DNA from: Streptomyces sp. SJL17-4
Lineage (GTDB): Bacteria > Actinomycetota > Actinomycetes > Streptomycetales > Streptomycetaceae
NCBI RefSeq assembly: GCF_036826855.1
Contig: NZ_CP104578.1
Location: 7,684,501-7,748,500, forward strand
DNA: 64,000 nucleotides
Direction: 5' to 3'
Shown here one piece after another: positions 1-11,541 of this stretch. The first letter of the stretch is position 1. Every line of letters begins with the position of its first letter. Position numbers and translations under genes: made by a program. Below the pieces are notes generated by a model. That model did not search any database and was not told the origin of the DNA. It was given only the letters and a program-made list of their open reading frames with translations.

Positions 1-76
1 GGCGGGTGCGCCGCTTGGCGGAACGGCTTCACCGCATGAACGATCCGGCAGGCCGCCGTGCGGGCCCTCCGGTGGT

Positions 77-757
77 TCAGCGGGGGGCGCCGCCGACGTA
101 TCGCTCCAGGTCACGGCGGCGGGACACATGGCCGCGCCAGCCGGCCAGCAGCACCAGCACGGTCCAGGCGACGAGGCCGCCGACGAGCCCGTCCAGCCGG
201 CCGGCCGCGTCGATCTCGTCGGCCTGCTCCATGGGCACCTTGCCGCGTGAGTCGCGCACGACGGCGAGGCGTTCGCCGACCTCCGGGGCGCCGCTGCCGC
301 GGTGGACGAACCTCTCCGCCAGCTCCTGGCCGTCGGAGCCGCGCAGGGTCAGCTCGTGGTTCTTGCTGGTGGTGCCGGCCGCGCTGTCGGCCACCACGAC
401 GACGTCCTCACGGATCCCGTACCGCTCAAGTGCCAGTTCGGGCGCGTACTGGACCGCGCCGACCAGCACGAACAGCGCCGGAGCTGCCGCGAGCAGCACC
501 AGCCAGATGCCCCGGTGCAGCGCGTGCAGAAGCACCCCGAAGACCACGCACAGCACCACTCCGGCGGCGATGGCGACCCATTCCGCGCTCGGGACGAGGA
601 ACGAGACACCCGAGACCACAGCGGCCGAACCCCAGACGTACAGCACCAGGGCGAGGGTGCGACCCACCGCCGTACGCCGTCGGGCGGACCGGCGCACGGA
701 GGCGGGCGGATGGCCGACGCCGGGTGCTGCCGCGCTGCCGGGTATGGCCTCTGACAT
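77..757 (-). CDS. Predicted membrane protein, unknown function
   Basis: I do not recognise the family. The 226-residue product has a basic N-terminus, three hydrophobic helices at about residues 33-55, 59-80 and 84-106, a hydrophilic domain of about 75 residues, and a fourth helix near 188-208. This suggests a membrane-anchored protein whose soluble domain lies between helices 3 and 4. The ATG is preceded at a normal distance by AGGAGA on the minus strand, which supports this start. No partner gene is visible. Bases 1-76 of the window hold nothing I can support. Confidence 0.75.
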   Translation of the reverse strand: MSEAIPGSAAAPGVGHPPASVRRSARRRTAVGRTLALVLYVWGSAAVVSGVSFLVPSAEWVAIAAGVVLCVVFGVLLHALHRGIWLVLLAAAPALFVLVGAVQYAPELALERYGIREDVVVVADSAAGTTSKNHELTLRGSDGQELAERFVHRGSGAPEVGERLAVVRDSRGKVPMEQADEIDAAGRLDGLVGGLVAWTVLVLLAGWRGHVSRRRDLERYVGGAPR

Positions 758-931
758 GCACGTTCTCCTGGTTCTGAGCGCCCCTCACGGAGGGACTGCG
801 GGCGACGGTGCACGATAGCCCACGGGCGGCGGCTGGAAGGCGGACTGGAAGGCGGAAGGGAGGCGGAGGGGGCTCCGTCGCGCGGGCGCCGGGTGGGCGA
901 CGTATCGTCCGAATATGCGTGACGAGCGCGT

Positions 932-3304
932 ATGCCACCGTCGACGGCGCTCCGGGCCGCCGGGCCCGGACGCGCGGGCCGGTGGACTCCGCCGTACTCG
1001 ACGCCGAGACCCGCGCGGTGCCCTGCCGGCCGCCGCAGGCGGATGAGGCCCGTGGGCGGGAGCGCGGGCAGCGGGCCCGAGGACGTCTTCGCCGACGGCC
1101 GGATGGCCGCCGTACTCACCGGTCTCGTGCGGGACACCGAAGCCTCGGTGGGGCTGGTCTACCTGCTGGTCCCGGGGGAACGAATGCTGCGCCTGGTGCT
1201 CATCTCGGGCCTGTCCCGGGAGATCGCCGCCCCCTGGGTACGGATCCCGGCCGACGCCCCGATCCCGGTCGCCGACGCCATCCGGGAGCGGAGGCTCGTC
1301 TGGCTGAGCGGTCTGCAGGAGATCGCCCACCACTACCCGCGGCTCGGGATCGTGCTGCCGTACGAGTTCATGCTGGCGGCCGCCCCCATCGCCGACGACA
1401 CGACCGTATGGGGTGGTGTCGTCCTGCTCTGGCCGGTCTCGCATCCGCCGGAACTCGACGCGCGCGAGCACGAGACGCTCGACGCCCACTGTCGCCTGTC
1501 GGCACGGCTGCTGCGGCGGGCCGCCGACCAGGATCCGCCGCCGCCCCACCCCACCGAGCCGCTCGTCGTCCACCCGGAGCGCCCCTCCGAGGCCGACCCG
1601 GCCCTCGCGGCGGCCGCCCTCGACCTCGCGGAGCGGCTGCCGGTGGGGTGCTGCGCGCTGGACCTCGACGGGCGGATCACCTTCATCAACACCGCCGCCG
1701 CCGAGCTGGTCAACGCCGGGGCGGCAGCGCTCCTCGGGCGGCGGCCGTGGGAGGCGCTGCTGTGGCTGAACGACCCCGCCTTCGAGGACCGCTATCGCGC
1801 CGCCGTCGTGACCCGGCGGCCGACGTCGTTCACCGTGGTGCGACGGCCGGCGGCGTCGCTGCTGTTCGAGCTGTACCCGGACGCGACGGGCATCAGTGTG
1901 CTCATCATCCCGAAGGCGGAGGAGCCCACGCTCCAGGACGGCCCCGTGCCCGTGCCCTACGAGGGGTCCGCCCCCGGGTCCGGGACTGCTCCAGAGTCCG
2001 GCCCCGATCCCGGCTCCGTCTCTTCGTCCGGCTCCGCCCCCGTCCCGACGCTGCCGACCCGCCCCGGCGAGCCCGTCGGTGCGACCGCCGTCTACCAGCT
2101 GATGCATCTGGCGGCCTCCCTGTCCGAGGCGGCCGGCGTGCGCGACGTCGTCGAGCTGGTCGCCGACCAGATCGTGCCCGCGTTCGGCCCGGAGGGCCTC
2201 GCCCTCATGAGCGTCGACGAGGGCCGGCTGCGCGTCATCGGTCACCGCGGCTACAGCGACGAGTTCGTCGAGCGCTTCGACGGCCAACCGCTCACGGCGC
2301 CGGTCGCCGACACCCAGGTGCTCTCCACCGGCTTCCCCCTCTTCTTCCCCACGTACGAGGATCTCCGCCGCGCCCACCCACACGCCCCGCGCTACGAGGG
2401 CCGCAACGCCTGGGCGCACCTGCCCCTGATCGCCTCCGGCCGTCCCGTCGGCTCGCTGGTCCTCTCGTACGAACGGCCGCGCCCCTTCCCGTCGGCGGAG
2501 CGCGCGCTGCTCACCTCGCTGGCCGGGCTCATCGCCCAGGCGCTGGACAGGGCCCGGCTGTACGACGCCGAGCACTCCCTCGCGCGGAGCCTCCAGACCG
2601 TTCTGCTGCCGCACAGTCTGACCCCGCTCCCGGGCATCGACGTCGCCGCCCGCTATCTGCCGGCGGGCCACGGCATGGACATCGGCGGGGACTTCTACGA
2701 CCTCGTCCGCGCGACTCCCACCTCCGTCGTCGCCGTCATCGGTGACGTCCAGGGGCACAACACGACCGCCGCCGCTCTCATGGGGCAGGTGCGGACCGCC
2801 GTCCACGCTCACGCGACGGCCGGTGCGTCGCCCGGCGACATCCTGGCGCGCACCAACCGGCTGCTCGACGACCTCGACGCGGACCGTTTCACCAGTTGTC
2901 TGGTCGCCGAGTTCGACCTCGCCCAGAACCGGCTGCGGCTGGCGAGCGCGGGCCATCCGCCGCCCCTCCTGCGCCGGGCGGACGGCGCCGCCGAGGTGCT
3001 CGAGGTCCCGCCGGGGCTCCTGCTCGGGATCGCCACGGACGTCACGTACGACACCATGGAGCTGCCCTGGGACCACGGCTCCGTCCTCGCCCTGTACACC
3101 GACGGCCTCGTCGAGGCACCGGGCCTCGACATCGGTACGGCCATGGCGGACCTGGCGGAGCGGCTCGGGGCGTCCGGCGCCCCTGACCTGGACCGGCTCG
3201 CGGACGAGCTGACCCTGCACGTCAGGGACAGCGCCCACCGTACCGACGACGTGGCCCTCCTCCTGGTAGGGAGACCACCGCAGTCGCCTCCGCCTTCGCC
3301 GTAG
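932..3304 (+). CDS. SpoIIE/PP2C-family serine phosphatase with GAF-PAS-GAF sensor region
   Basis: A multi-domain signalling phosphatase of the RsbU/SpoIIE type, expected to dephosphorylate anti-anti-sigma factors. Order: first GAF-like domain (about residues 50-200), PAS domain (about 230-320, with LDLDGRITFINTAA), a Ser/Pro/Gly-rich linker (about 345-385), second GAF (about 390-540), then the PP2C catalytic domain (about 560-785). Metal-site motifs are intact: GGDFYD near residue 583, GDVQGHN near 606, AGHPPPLL near 673 and TDDVALLLV near 772. No transmembrane segment or anti-sigma kinase domain is seen, so it is probably a cytosolic sensor phosphatase. The start is uncertain: the first 37 residues are Arg/Pro-rich and the in-frame ATG at 1043 may be the true start. 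Confidence 0.88.
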   Translation: MPPSTALRAAGPGRAGRWTPPYSTPRPARCPAGRRRRMRPVGGSAGSGPEDVFADGRMAAVLTGLVRDTEASVGLVYLLVPGERMLRLVLISGLSREIAAPWVRIPADAPIPVADAIRERRLVWLSGLQEIAHHYPRLGIVLPYEFMLAAAPIADDTTVWGGVVLLWPVSHPPELDAREHETLDAHCRLSARLLRRAADQDPPPPHPTEPLVVHPERPSEADPALAAAALDLAERLPVGCCALDLDGRITFINTAAAELVNAGAAALLGRRPWEALLWLNDPAFEDRYRAAVVTRRPTSFTVVRRPAASLLFELYPDATGISVLIIPKAEEPTLQDGPVPVPYEGSAPGSGTAPESGPDPGSVSSSGSAPVPTLPTRPGEPVGATAVYQLMHLAASLSEAAGVRDVVELVADQIVPAFGPEGLALMSVDEGRLRVIGHRGYSDEFVERFDGQPLTAPVADTQVLSTGFPLFFPTYEDLRRAHPHAPRYEGRNAWAHLPLIASGRPVGSLVLSYERPRPFPSAERALLTSLAGLIAQALDRARLYDAEHSLARSLQTVLLPHSLTPLPGIDVAARYLPAGHGMDIGGDFYDLVRATPTSVVAVIGDVQGHNTTAAALMGQVRTAVHAHATAGASPGDILARTNRLLDDLDADRFTSCLVAEFDLAQNRLRLASAGHPPPLLRRADGAAEVLEVPPGLLLGIATDVTYDTMELPWDHGSVLALYTDGLVEAPGLDIGTAMADLAERLGASGAPDLDRLADELTLHVRDSAHRTDDVALLLVGRPPQSPPPSP

Positions 3305-3329
3305 CCACCGGCGACCTATGCTCTGACGT

Positions 3330-4013
3330 GTGGTGAACCCCAGCGATCTCCAGGACTCCTCGGCCGGCCCCGTCGTCTCCGCCCCTGAGCTGCTCGCCCT
3401 GCATGCCGTACGGCTCAAGGGCGTGGCCGACGACGCCCAGGCGGCGGCGCGCTACGGGCTCGACCCCGAGGTCGTACGGGAAGCGCTTCTCGACCACGAG
3501 GCGAGGGGCTGGGTGACCCGGCGCGCGTTCGCCGGGACGCGGGGGTGGACCCTGACCGACTCCGGCCGGGCCGAGGGGGAGCGGCAGCTCGCCGGGGAAC
3601 TGGCGGCTGCGGGGCTCGGATCCTTCGTACGGGAGCGGTACGAGACGTTCCTCGCCCACAACGCCCGTTGTCTCCGGGCGTGCACCGACTGGCAGTTGCG
3701 GCCGGACGACGCGGGGCGGCTCGCCGTCAACAACCACGGGGACGCGGCCTGGGACGGGCGGGTGCTCGACGAACTCGCCGCCCTGGGCGGGGTCATCGAG
3801 GTGCTGTCGGAGGAGCTGGGGACGCGGATCGACCGCCTCGGCGGGTACGGCTCCCGCTTCACGGGCGCGCTCGCGCGGGTCCGACGCGGCGAACTGTCGT
3901 GGGTCGACCGGGTCAAGGAGGACTCCTGCCACACGGTGTGGATGGAACTCCACGAGGACCTGCTCGCCACCCTCGGCATCACCCGCGGCGAGGAACCCGC
4001 GGCACGCGCCTGA
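3330..4013 (+). CDS. Winged-helix (MarR-like) DNA-binding protein
   Basis: The 227-residue product has an N-terminal winged-helix-like segment of about 80 residues (helix-turn-helix around LDPEVVREALLDHEARGWVT, followed by a wing ending in WTLTDSGRAEGE). A helical C-terminal domain follows with a conserved-looking stretch, SWVDRVKEDSCHTVWMELHED. Proteins of this layout in streptomycetes are usually annotated as transcriptional regulators. The C-terminal domain is not one I can name. The start is GTG-GTG 25 bp after the phosphatase stop, so it may be co-transcribed with the phosphatase gene. Effector and target genes are unknown. Confidence 0.7.
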   Translation: MVNPSDLQDSSAGPVVSAPELLALHAVRLKGVADDAQAAARYGLDPEVVREALLDHEARGWVTRRAFAGTRGWTLTDSGRAEGERQLAGELAAAGLGSFVRERYETFLAHNARCLRACTDWQLRPDDAGRLAVNNHGDAAWDGRVLDELAALGGVIEVLSEELGTRIDRLGGYGSRFTGALARVRRGELSWVDRVKEDSCHTVWMELHEDLLATLGITRGEEPAARA

Positions 4014-4084
4014 GCGTGCACAGGCGACCCCGGTGGAGGGGGCCCGTTCCGCATGGGGGAGTATGCGGGGCGGGAGGGATTTGA

Positions 4085-4435
4085 ATGCGTTCAGAAACTC
4101 GGACAGCGACAAAAGCGGTGTTCGGGTGGGTGGCGCTGTACGGAACGCTCACCCTGTCGTCGGACGGCAAGGCCACGGCGACCCGGATCGAGACGTTCGA
4201 CTTCGGCGAAGCGTTCGAGGTCGAGGGTCGAGGTACGCGCGTGCACGGGCACCGGAACCTGGACGTACGACACGGGCACTGCCCCCGGCTCCCAGAGGGT
4301 GACCGTGTCCGTCGGAGGCTGCGCCATGGACGACTGGCTGGTCTCGGGGAGCGCGGAACACCCGAAGCTGTATGTGTCACTCATGGGGACCCCGACGACG
4401 GCGCGTACTACGCCTTGCTGCGCCGCGACCCGTGA
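4085..4435 (+). CDS. Small hypothetical protein with two compensating frameshifts
   Basis: The start (ATG, GGGAGGG 9-13 bases upstream) and the end (GDPDDGAYYALLRRDP, then stop) read well in one frame. The middle reads convincingly only in another frame, giving GTGTWTYDTGTAPGS and MDDWLVSGSAEHPKLYVSLM. Removing one G from the GGG run at 4247-4249 and adding one G to the GGGG run at 4385-4388 joins all three pieces into one smooth 116-residue protein. Both events lie in G homopolymers, so a sequencing or assembly error is as likely as a real pair of mutations. The family is unknown to me. As written, the middle third of the encoded protein is scrambled. Confidence 0.5.
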   Translation: MRSETRTATKAVFGWVALYGTLTLSSDGKATATRIETFDFGEAFEVEGRGTRVHGHRNLDVRHGHCPRLPEGDRVRRRLRHGRLAGLGERGTPEAVCVTHGDPDDGAYYALLRRDP

Positions 4436-4520
4436 CCCGGGTCTCCGGCGGGCTGACGGCGCTGTGGCGCGCGGCCGTCCCGGCGCCCCTACGAGCGGCC
4501 GTTCTGCTCCGTCGCCTCCC

Positions 4521-4565
4521 GGTGGAAAACATGGGGGGTTCTTCCCCATGTCCCGGAGGTCCACC
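4521..4565. promoter_or_regulatory. Nested palindrome upstream of lanM (candidate operator)
   Basis: Perfect 8-bp arms ACATGGGG (4529-4536) and CCCCATGT (4544-4551) are separated by 7 nt. Outer arms GGTGGA (4521-4526) and TCCACC (4560-4565) flank them. The site lies about 65-110 bp upstream of the lanM start. A closely similar site occurs upstream of the SARP gene at 11407-11428. A role as binding site for the neighbouring LAL regulator is inference. Confidence 0.45.
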
Positions 4566-4629
4566 CCGTACCAGGATCTGACGTGGCCCGGAGCGGTGGG
4601 CCGGGTCGGTTCGAGGAGGGGGGACGGCG

Positions 4630-7600
4630 GTGAGAGTCGGGCATGAGCGGGCGGCGGCCTCGCTGTCGGCGGTCGAGCGGTGGTGGGACAGCGGGCTGGT
4701 CCGCGGCGGCAGGGACGAGGAGCGGCCGGACTGGGCCGCGCTGGCCGAGGAGGCCGTGGCCGCCGCCCCTGACGTGGCCGTGGCCGCCCCTGACGGGGAC
4801 CCCGCCGCTACCGAAGACGCCGTGGTGCCCGCCGGGGAGCTTCCTGGGCTCAGTGGATTCGAATGGGTCCTGCGGCCGTTCACCGGCTGCGCGGGGGAGC
4901 GTTTGGAGCGGCGTCTGTCGGGCCGGGCGCGGACGCTCGTGGACCTGACCGCCGTACGGGACGACCTGGAGCGACAGCTCAGCGGCAGGCTGGCGCGGGC
5001 GGCCGCGCGGACGCTGGTCCGCGAGCTGCACGAGGCGCGCGGTGCCGGGCGGATCGAAGGGGACGACGCGCGGGCCCGGTTCAGGGACTTCCTGGCGCGT
5101 ACCGCGTCCCGGCGCGGACTCGCCGACCTGCTGGCCGGACGTCCGGTACTCGCGCGGATCCTGGGGCGGACCGCGCTCGACGCGGCGGACGCGGTGGCGG
5201 AGGCCCTGGAACGGCTCGCGGACGACCGCGCGCTCCTGATCGCCTCCGGCCTTCTCGCGGAGTCCGGCGGCGACCCGGGACCGCTCGTGGGCATCGAGCC
5301 CGGCGCGGGCGACGGACACCGGGGCGGGCGCACCGTGATGCTGCTGCGTTTCGCCGACGGCGCGCGGCTGGTGTACAAGCCGCGCCCCCTCGCCGTACAC
5401 CGCCACTTCAACGACCTCGTCGCCTGGTTCAACGGACTCCCCGGCACCGTGGACCTGCGCACCCTGCGGCTGCTCGACCGGGGCGCGTACGGATGGGTGG
5501 AGTTCGTCGCCGCGCGACCCTGCGCCTCCGCGGCGGAGGTCGAGACGTTCTACCGCCGCCAGGGCGCGCTGCTCGCGCTGCTGCACCTGCTCGACGGCAC
5601 CGACCTGCACCACGAGAACCTGATCGCCGTCGGCGCCCACCCCGTCCTCGTCGACGTGGAGACCCTGTTCCATCCGCCGCTGCCGGGCTCCGGCACGGCC
5701 GATCCCGCCGCCCGCGCGCTCCATGACTCGGTGTACCGGGTCGGGTTGCTGCCGCAGCTCCTGGTGGGCGACCACAGCGCCCTGGACGTATCGGCCGTCG
5801 GAGGCGGCCATGAGGGCGTGTCGCCCGTCGCGCGTGCGGACTTCGCCGACGCAGGCACCGACCGGATGCGACTGGTGCGCAGGGCCGGGACGTTCGGTGA
5901 ATCCGCCAACCAGCCCCGGGCGGCGGACGGCGCGCCCGTCGAACCGGGCGCCCACATCGACGCGCTCTGCGCCGGGTTCCGGGCCGGTTATACGGCCATG
6001 GGCGCGGCCGGGGACGAACTGCTGGGCCACGCGGGCCTGTTGAGGTCGTTCGAGGAGGACGAGGTGCGGGTGGTCGTACGTCCCACCTGGGTGTACACGC
6101 TGCTGCTCGACGAGTCGACACACCCCGACCTCCTGAAGGACGCGGACGCGCGGCAGGGGGTCCTTGAGACCCTGCGGACCGAGCAGTTCGGCCCTCTCCT
6201 CGCGCCCGGCGTGATCGACGAGGAGATCGCCCAACTCTGGGACGGGGACGTGCCGTTGTTCACCGCACGGCCCGGTCGCACAGGCCTACGGGGCGCGCCG
6301 GGACGACCGCCGGCCGACCGTACGGACCTGCCGGGGATCGACCGCGTCACCGCGAAGCTCGATGCCCTGGACACCGTCGACCGGCAGGACCAGGAACGGA
6401 TCGTACGGGCCGCGATGGCGACGACCTCCCGCGCCCCCGCACACCGGCCGGTCGAGGGGCGGCGCACTCGTGTCGCGGGCCGCGCCCCCGAGCCGGAGCG
6501 GCTGCTCTCGGCGGCCCGGTCCGTCGGGGACCAGCTGGTCTCCCTCGCGTACCGCGAAGGGCCGCGCAGCAACTGGATCGGCCTGGAACTCCTCGCCGAC
6601 CGCTACTGGCGGATCGGTCCGATGGCGGCCGGTCTGGCCGACGGCTACACCGGTCCGGCGCTGTTCCTGGCCCAGTTGGCGGCCCTCACGGGCGCCGGAC
6701 ACTACGCCGACGCGGCCCGTACGGCCCTGGCGCCGATGCCCGTACTGCTCGACGCGCTGCGCGCCCGACCCGAAGAGCTCGGCGCGGTGGGCTCGGGGGC
6801 CTTCTCCGGCCTCGGCGGCATCGCGTACGCGCTCGGGGAGACTGCACGGCTGCTGGACGATCCGGAGGTCGGCGCATGGGCTTCGGGTGCGGTGCGGCTG
6901 GCCGCCGCGGCGACGGGGGCCGAACCGGAGTACGGGGTGGGCGCAGGGCTCGCGGGCGGTCTCGTGGCGCTGCTGGCCGCGCGCGGCGGTCGGCCGGGTG
7001 CCGGTACGGGCGACGGTGCGGGTGCCGGTGCGGAGATCGCGCGGGCTGCTCGGGCCTGCGCGGACCGGCTGGTCGTCGCCGCCCACTCCGCCGCCTCCGA
7101 TCCCATGGAGGCCCAACTCCCCACCCTCGGACGGGGCTTCACCGAAGGGGCTGCCGGGGTCGGATGGGCCCTGCTGCGGTTCGCCGAAGCCGAAGCCGAA
7201 GCCGAAGCCGAAGCCGAGGCCGAGGCCGAGGCCGAGGCCATTGCCGGGGACACAGTCGGGGCCGTCGCCGGGGCCGCCGCCGGGGCGGGACTCAGGGGCG
7301 CCGAGCCGTACCGGCTCGCGGGGCTGTCCCTGCTCCGGGCGGCCGTCGGCGCGGATGCGCCGGACGGGAGCCCGAGTCCGGGCGGCGGAGGCCGCAGGGG
7401 AGTCTCCGCCCCCACCCCGGGCGCCGGGCTCGCCGGCATCGCCAGGGCCTCGGCCTGGTGCCGGGGAGACGCCGGCATCGCACTCGCCGTGCTGGACGCC
7501 CCCGGCGCCCTGGCCGACCCGCACCTCGCGGCCTGGGCGCGCGGGACGGTCGAGCGGCTGGGGCAGAACGGGACGGCTCCCGACGACAGCCTGTGCCACG

Positions 7601-7839
7601 GCGAGGCCGGCCTGTGCGAGCTCCTCGGCCATGCCGCGCTCCCCGAGGCGCGACCGCACTGGATCCGCCGAGCGGGGGCGCTCCTCGCCTCCGTCGAGGA
7701 GAACGACGCCAGGAGCGGCGCCCCGGACGGAGTGCCGCACCCCGGCCTGCTGACCGGTCTCGCGGGGATCGGCCACGGACTCCTCCGGGCGGGATTCCCG
7801 GAGCGCGTACCGTCGCTCCTCCTGCTGCACACCCCATAG
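4630..7839 (+). CDS. lanM: Class II lanthipeptide synthetase (LanM)
   Basis: A bifunctional enzyme expected to dehydrate Ser/Thr in a precursor peptide and then cyclise it. The 1069-residue length fits LanM. The N-terminal dehydratase domain (DUF4135 type) shows VYKPRPLAVHRHF, DLHHENL (D325, H327, N330) and VDVETLF (D342, E344). The C-terminal LanC-like cyclase keeps all three zinc ligands: C944 in WCRGDAG, and C989 and H990 in CHGEAG. Both activities therefore look intact. An (Ala-Glu)9 tract from hexanucleotide repeats interrupts the cyclase domain near residues 852-870. The GTG start follows GGAGGGGGGA. The neighbouring precursor has no Cys, so what the cyclase does here is unclear. No LanT transporter is adjacent. 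Confidence 0.93.
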   Translation: MRVGHERAAASLSAVERWWDSGLVRGGRDEERPDWAALAEEAVAAAPDVAVAAPDGDPAATEDAVVPAGELPGLSGFEWVLRPFTGCAGERLERRLSGRARTLVDLTAVRDDLERQLSGRLARAAARTLVRELHEARGAGRIEGDDARARFRDFLARTASRRGLADLLAGRPVLARILGRTALDAADAVAEALERLADDRALLIASGLLAESGGDPGPLVGIEPGAGDGHRGGRTVMLLRFADGARLVYKPRPLAVHRHFNDLVAWFNGLPGTVDLRTLRLLDRGAYGWVEFVAARPCASAAEVETFYRRQGALLALLHLLDGTDLHHENLIAVGAHPVLVDVETLFHPPLPGSGTADPAARALHDSVYRVGLLPQLLVGDHSALDVSAVGGGHEGVSPVARADFADAGTDRMRLVRRAGTFGESANQPRAADGAPVEPGAHIDALCAGFRAGYTAMGAAGDELLGHAGLLRSFEEDEVRVVVRPTWVYTLLLDESTHPDLLKDADARQGVLETLRTEQFGPLLAPGVIDEEIAQLWDGDVPLFTARPGRTGLRGAPGRPPADRTDLPGIDRVTAKLDALDTVDRQDQERIVRAAMATTSRAPAHRPVEGRRTRVAGRAPEPERLLSAARSVGDQLVSLAYREGPRSNWIGLELLADRYWRIGPMAAGLADGYTGPALFLAQLAALTGAGHYADAARTALAPMPVLLDALRARPEELGAVGSGAFSGLGGIAYALGETARLLDDPEVGAWASGAVRLAAAATGAEPEYGVGAGLAGGLVALLAARGGRPGAGTGDGAGAGAEIARAARACADRLVVAAHSAASDPMEAQLPTLGRGFTEGAAGVGWALLRFAEAEAEAEAEAEAEAEAEAIAGDTVGAVAGAAAGAGLRGAEPYRLAGLSLLRAAVGADAPDGSPSPGGGGRRGVSAPTPGAGLAGIARASAWCRGDAGIALAVLDAPGALADPHLAAWARGTVERLGQNGTAPDDSLCHGEAGLCELLGHAALPEARPHWIRRAGALLASVEENDARSGAPDGVPHPGLLTGLAGIGHGLLRAGFPERVPSLLLLHTP
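7183..7239 (+). repeat. GCCGAA/GCCGAG hexamer repeat inside lanM
   Basis: Nine tandem hexamers (GCCGAA then GCCGAG) encode an alternating Ala-Glu tract within the LanC-like domain. The unit is a multiple of three, so copy-number change would keep the frame. Confidence 0.9.
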
Positions 7840-7951
7840 ACGTACGAGCACCGCCACGTACGAACCCGGCATACCCGACCCACCTACCAACACCCCACGC
7901 ACAGCTCGGCACGACCACCACTCCCGCGGACACGAAGGACGAGTGAGGACC

Positions 7952-8152
7952 ATGCAGATCAGTGACTCGGTGACATACGTCAACGGCGGAGCCGGCACGG
8001 AGGCCGCGGCCCAGGACGACCCGGTGGGCGAGGTGACGCTCGGCACCGGCGGCATGCTGGGGCGGCGCAGCCGGCTGCTCAGAACGGCCGATGTGGACAC
8101 GGTCGCCTCGTGGGACATGCCCTTCACCACGGGCACCATCACGGTGTCCTGA
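7952..8152 (+). CDS. Cysteine-free lanthipeptide-type precursor peptide (candidate)
   Basis: A 66-residue peptide encoded 112 bp after lanM. It has an acidic, Gly/Ala-rich N-terminal half (a plausible leader) and a C-terminal part rich in hydroxy residues ending in TVASWDMPFTTGTITVS. It contains no cysteine, so a classical lanthionine cannot form within it. I chose the ATG at 7952 because GTGAGGACC sits just upstream; a GTG at 7943 would add three residues. Position next to lanM and composition argue for a substrate role. This is inference: an ordinary small protein is possible, and no recognised leader family motif was seen. Confidence 0.7.
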   Translation: MQISDSVTYVNGGAGTEAAAQDDPVGEVTLGTGGMLGRRSRLLRTADVDTVASWDMPFTTGTITVS

Positions 8153-8164
8153 CGCGAGAGCGGC

Positions 8165-8187
8165 TGGGCCGGGGGCTCCCCGGCCCA
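8165..8187 (+). terminator. Hairpin after the peptide gene
   Basis: A perfect 10-bp stem, TGGGCCGGGG (8165-8174) and CCCCGGCCCA (8178-8187), with a 3-nt loop lies 12 bp after the precursor stop. It should terminate or attenuate transcription before the LAL regulator gene. Confidence 0.7.
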
Positions 8188-8223
8188 CTGCCGTGCACGA
8201 AAAGGATCAAGTAGCCTGCGGAC

Positions 8224-11310
<3,087 letters not shown>

Positions 11311-11406
11311 TCCGGGACGACGGCCCCCCGGGGCTCTCGTGCCAGGTCCGGCCGATCCGGTGATGTGGGGGCTCGGCGAACCCGGGATGGGGGGCGCTCC
11401 CGCCCT

Positions 11407-11428
11407 CATGGGGGTCCTGTCCCCCAGG
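11407..11428. promoter_or_regulatory. Palindromic site upstream of SARP gene resembling the lanM site
   Basis: CATGGGGG (11407-11414) and CCCCCAGG (11421-11428) are separated by six bases. This is close to the CATGGGGG...CCCCATG element before lanM. It lies about 115-135 bp upstream of the SARP start. Confidence 0.4.
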
Positions 11429-11450
11429 ACACCGTCGGCGGAGGCGCGAC

Positions 11451-11484
11451 TGTGAGGGTCCGGTACCGATGTGTGAAGGTCCGG
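11451..11484. promoter_or_regulatory. Direct repeats upstream of SARP gene
   Basis: TGTGAGGGTCCGG (11451-11463) and TGTGAAGGTCCGG (11472-11484) match at 12 of 13 positions with a 21-bp period, about two helical turns. SARPs bind short direct repeats on one face of the DNA, so autoregulation by the downstream SARP is plausible but untested. Confidence 0.4.
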
Positions 11485-11541
11485 CGCGATGGATCATCGA
11501 GCGGACCGACCAACTCCCGTCACCATACGGAGGTTCGCTCG

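Noticed and set aside
785-3418. 877-residue open frame antisense to the SpoIIE-type phosphatase
   Set aside because: It is a shadow of high GC third positions. The sense frame has clear GAF, PAS and PP2C motifs; the antisense translation is low-complexity Arg/Gly/Val with no domain.
4630-7839. Class III/IV lanthipeptide synthetase
   Set aside because: There is no separate kinase plus lyase arrangement; the N-terminal domain is of the LanM (DUF4135) type and zinc ligands are present.
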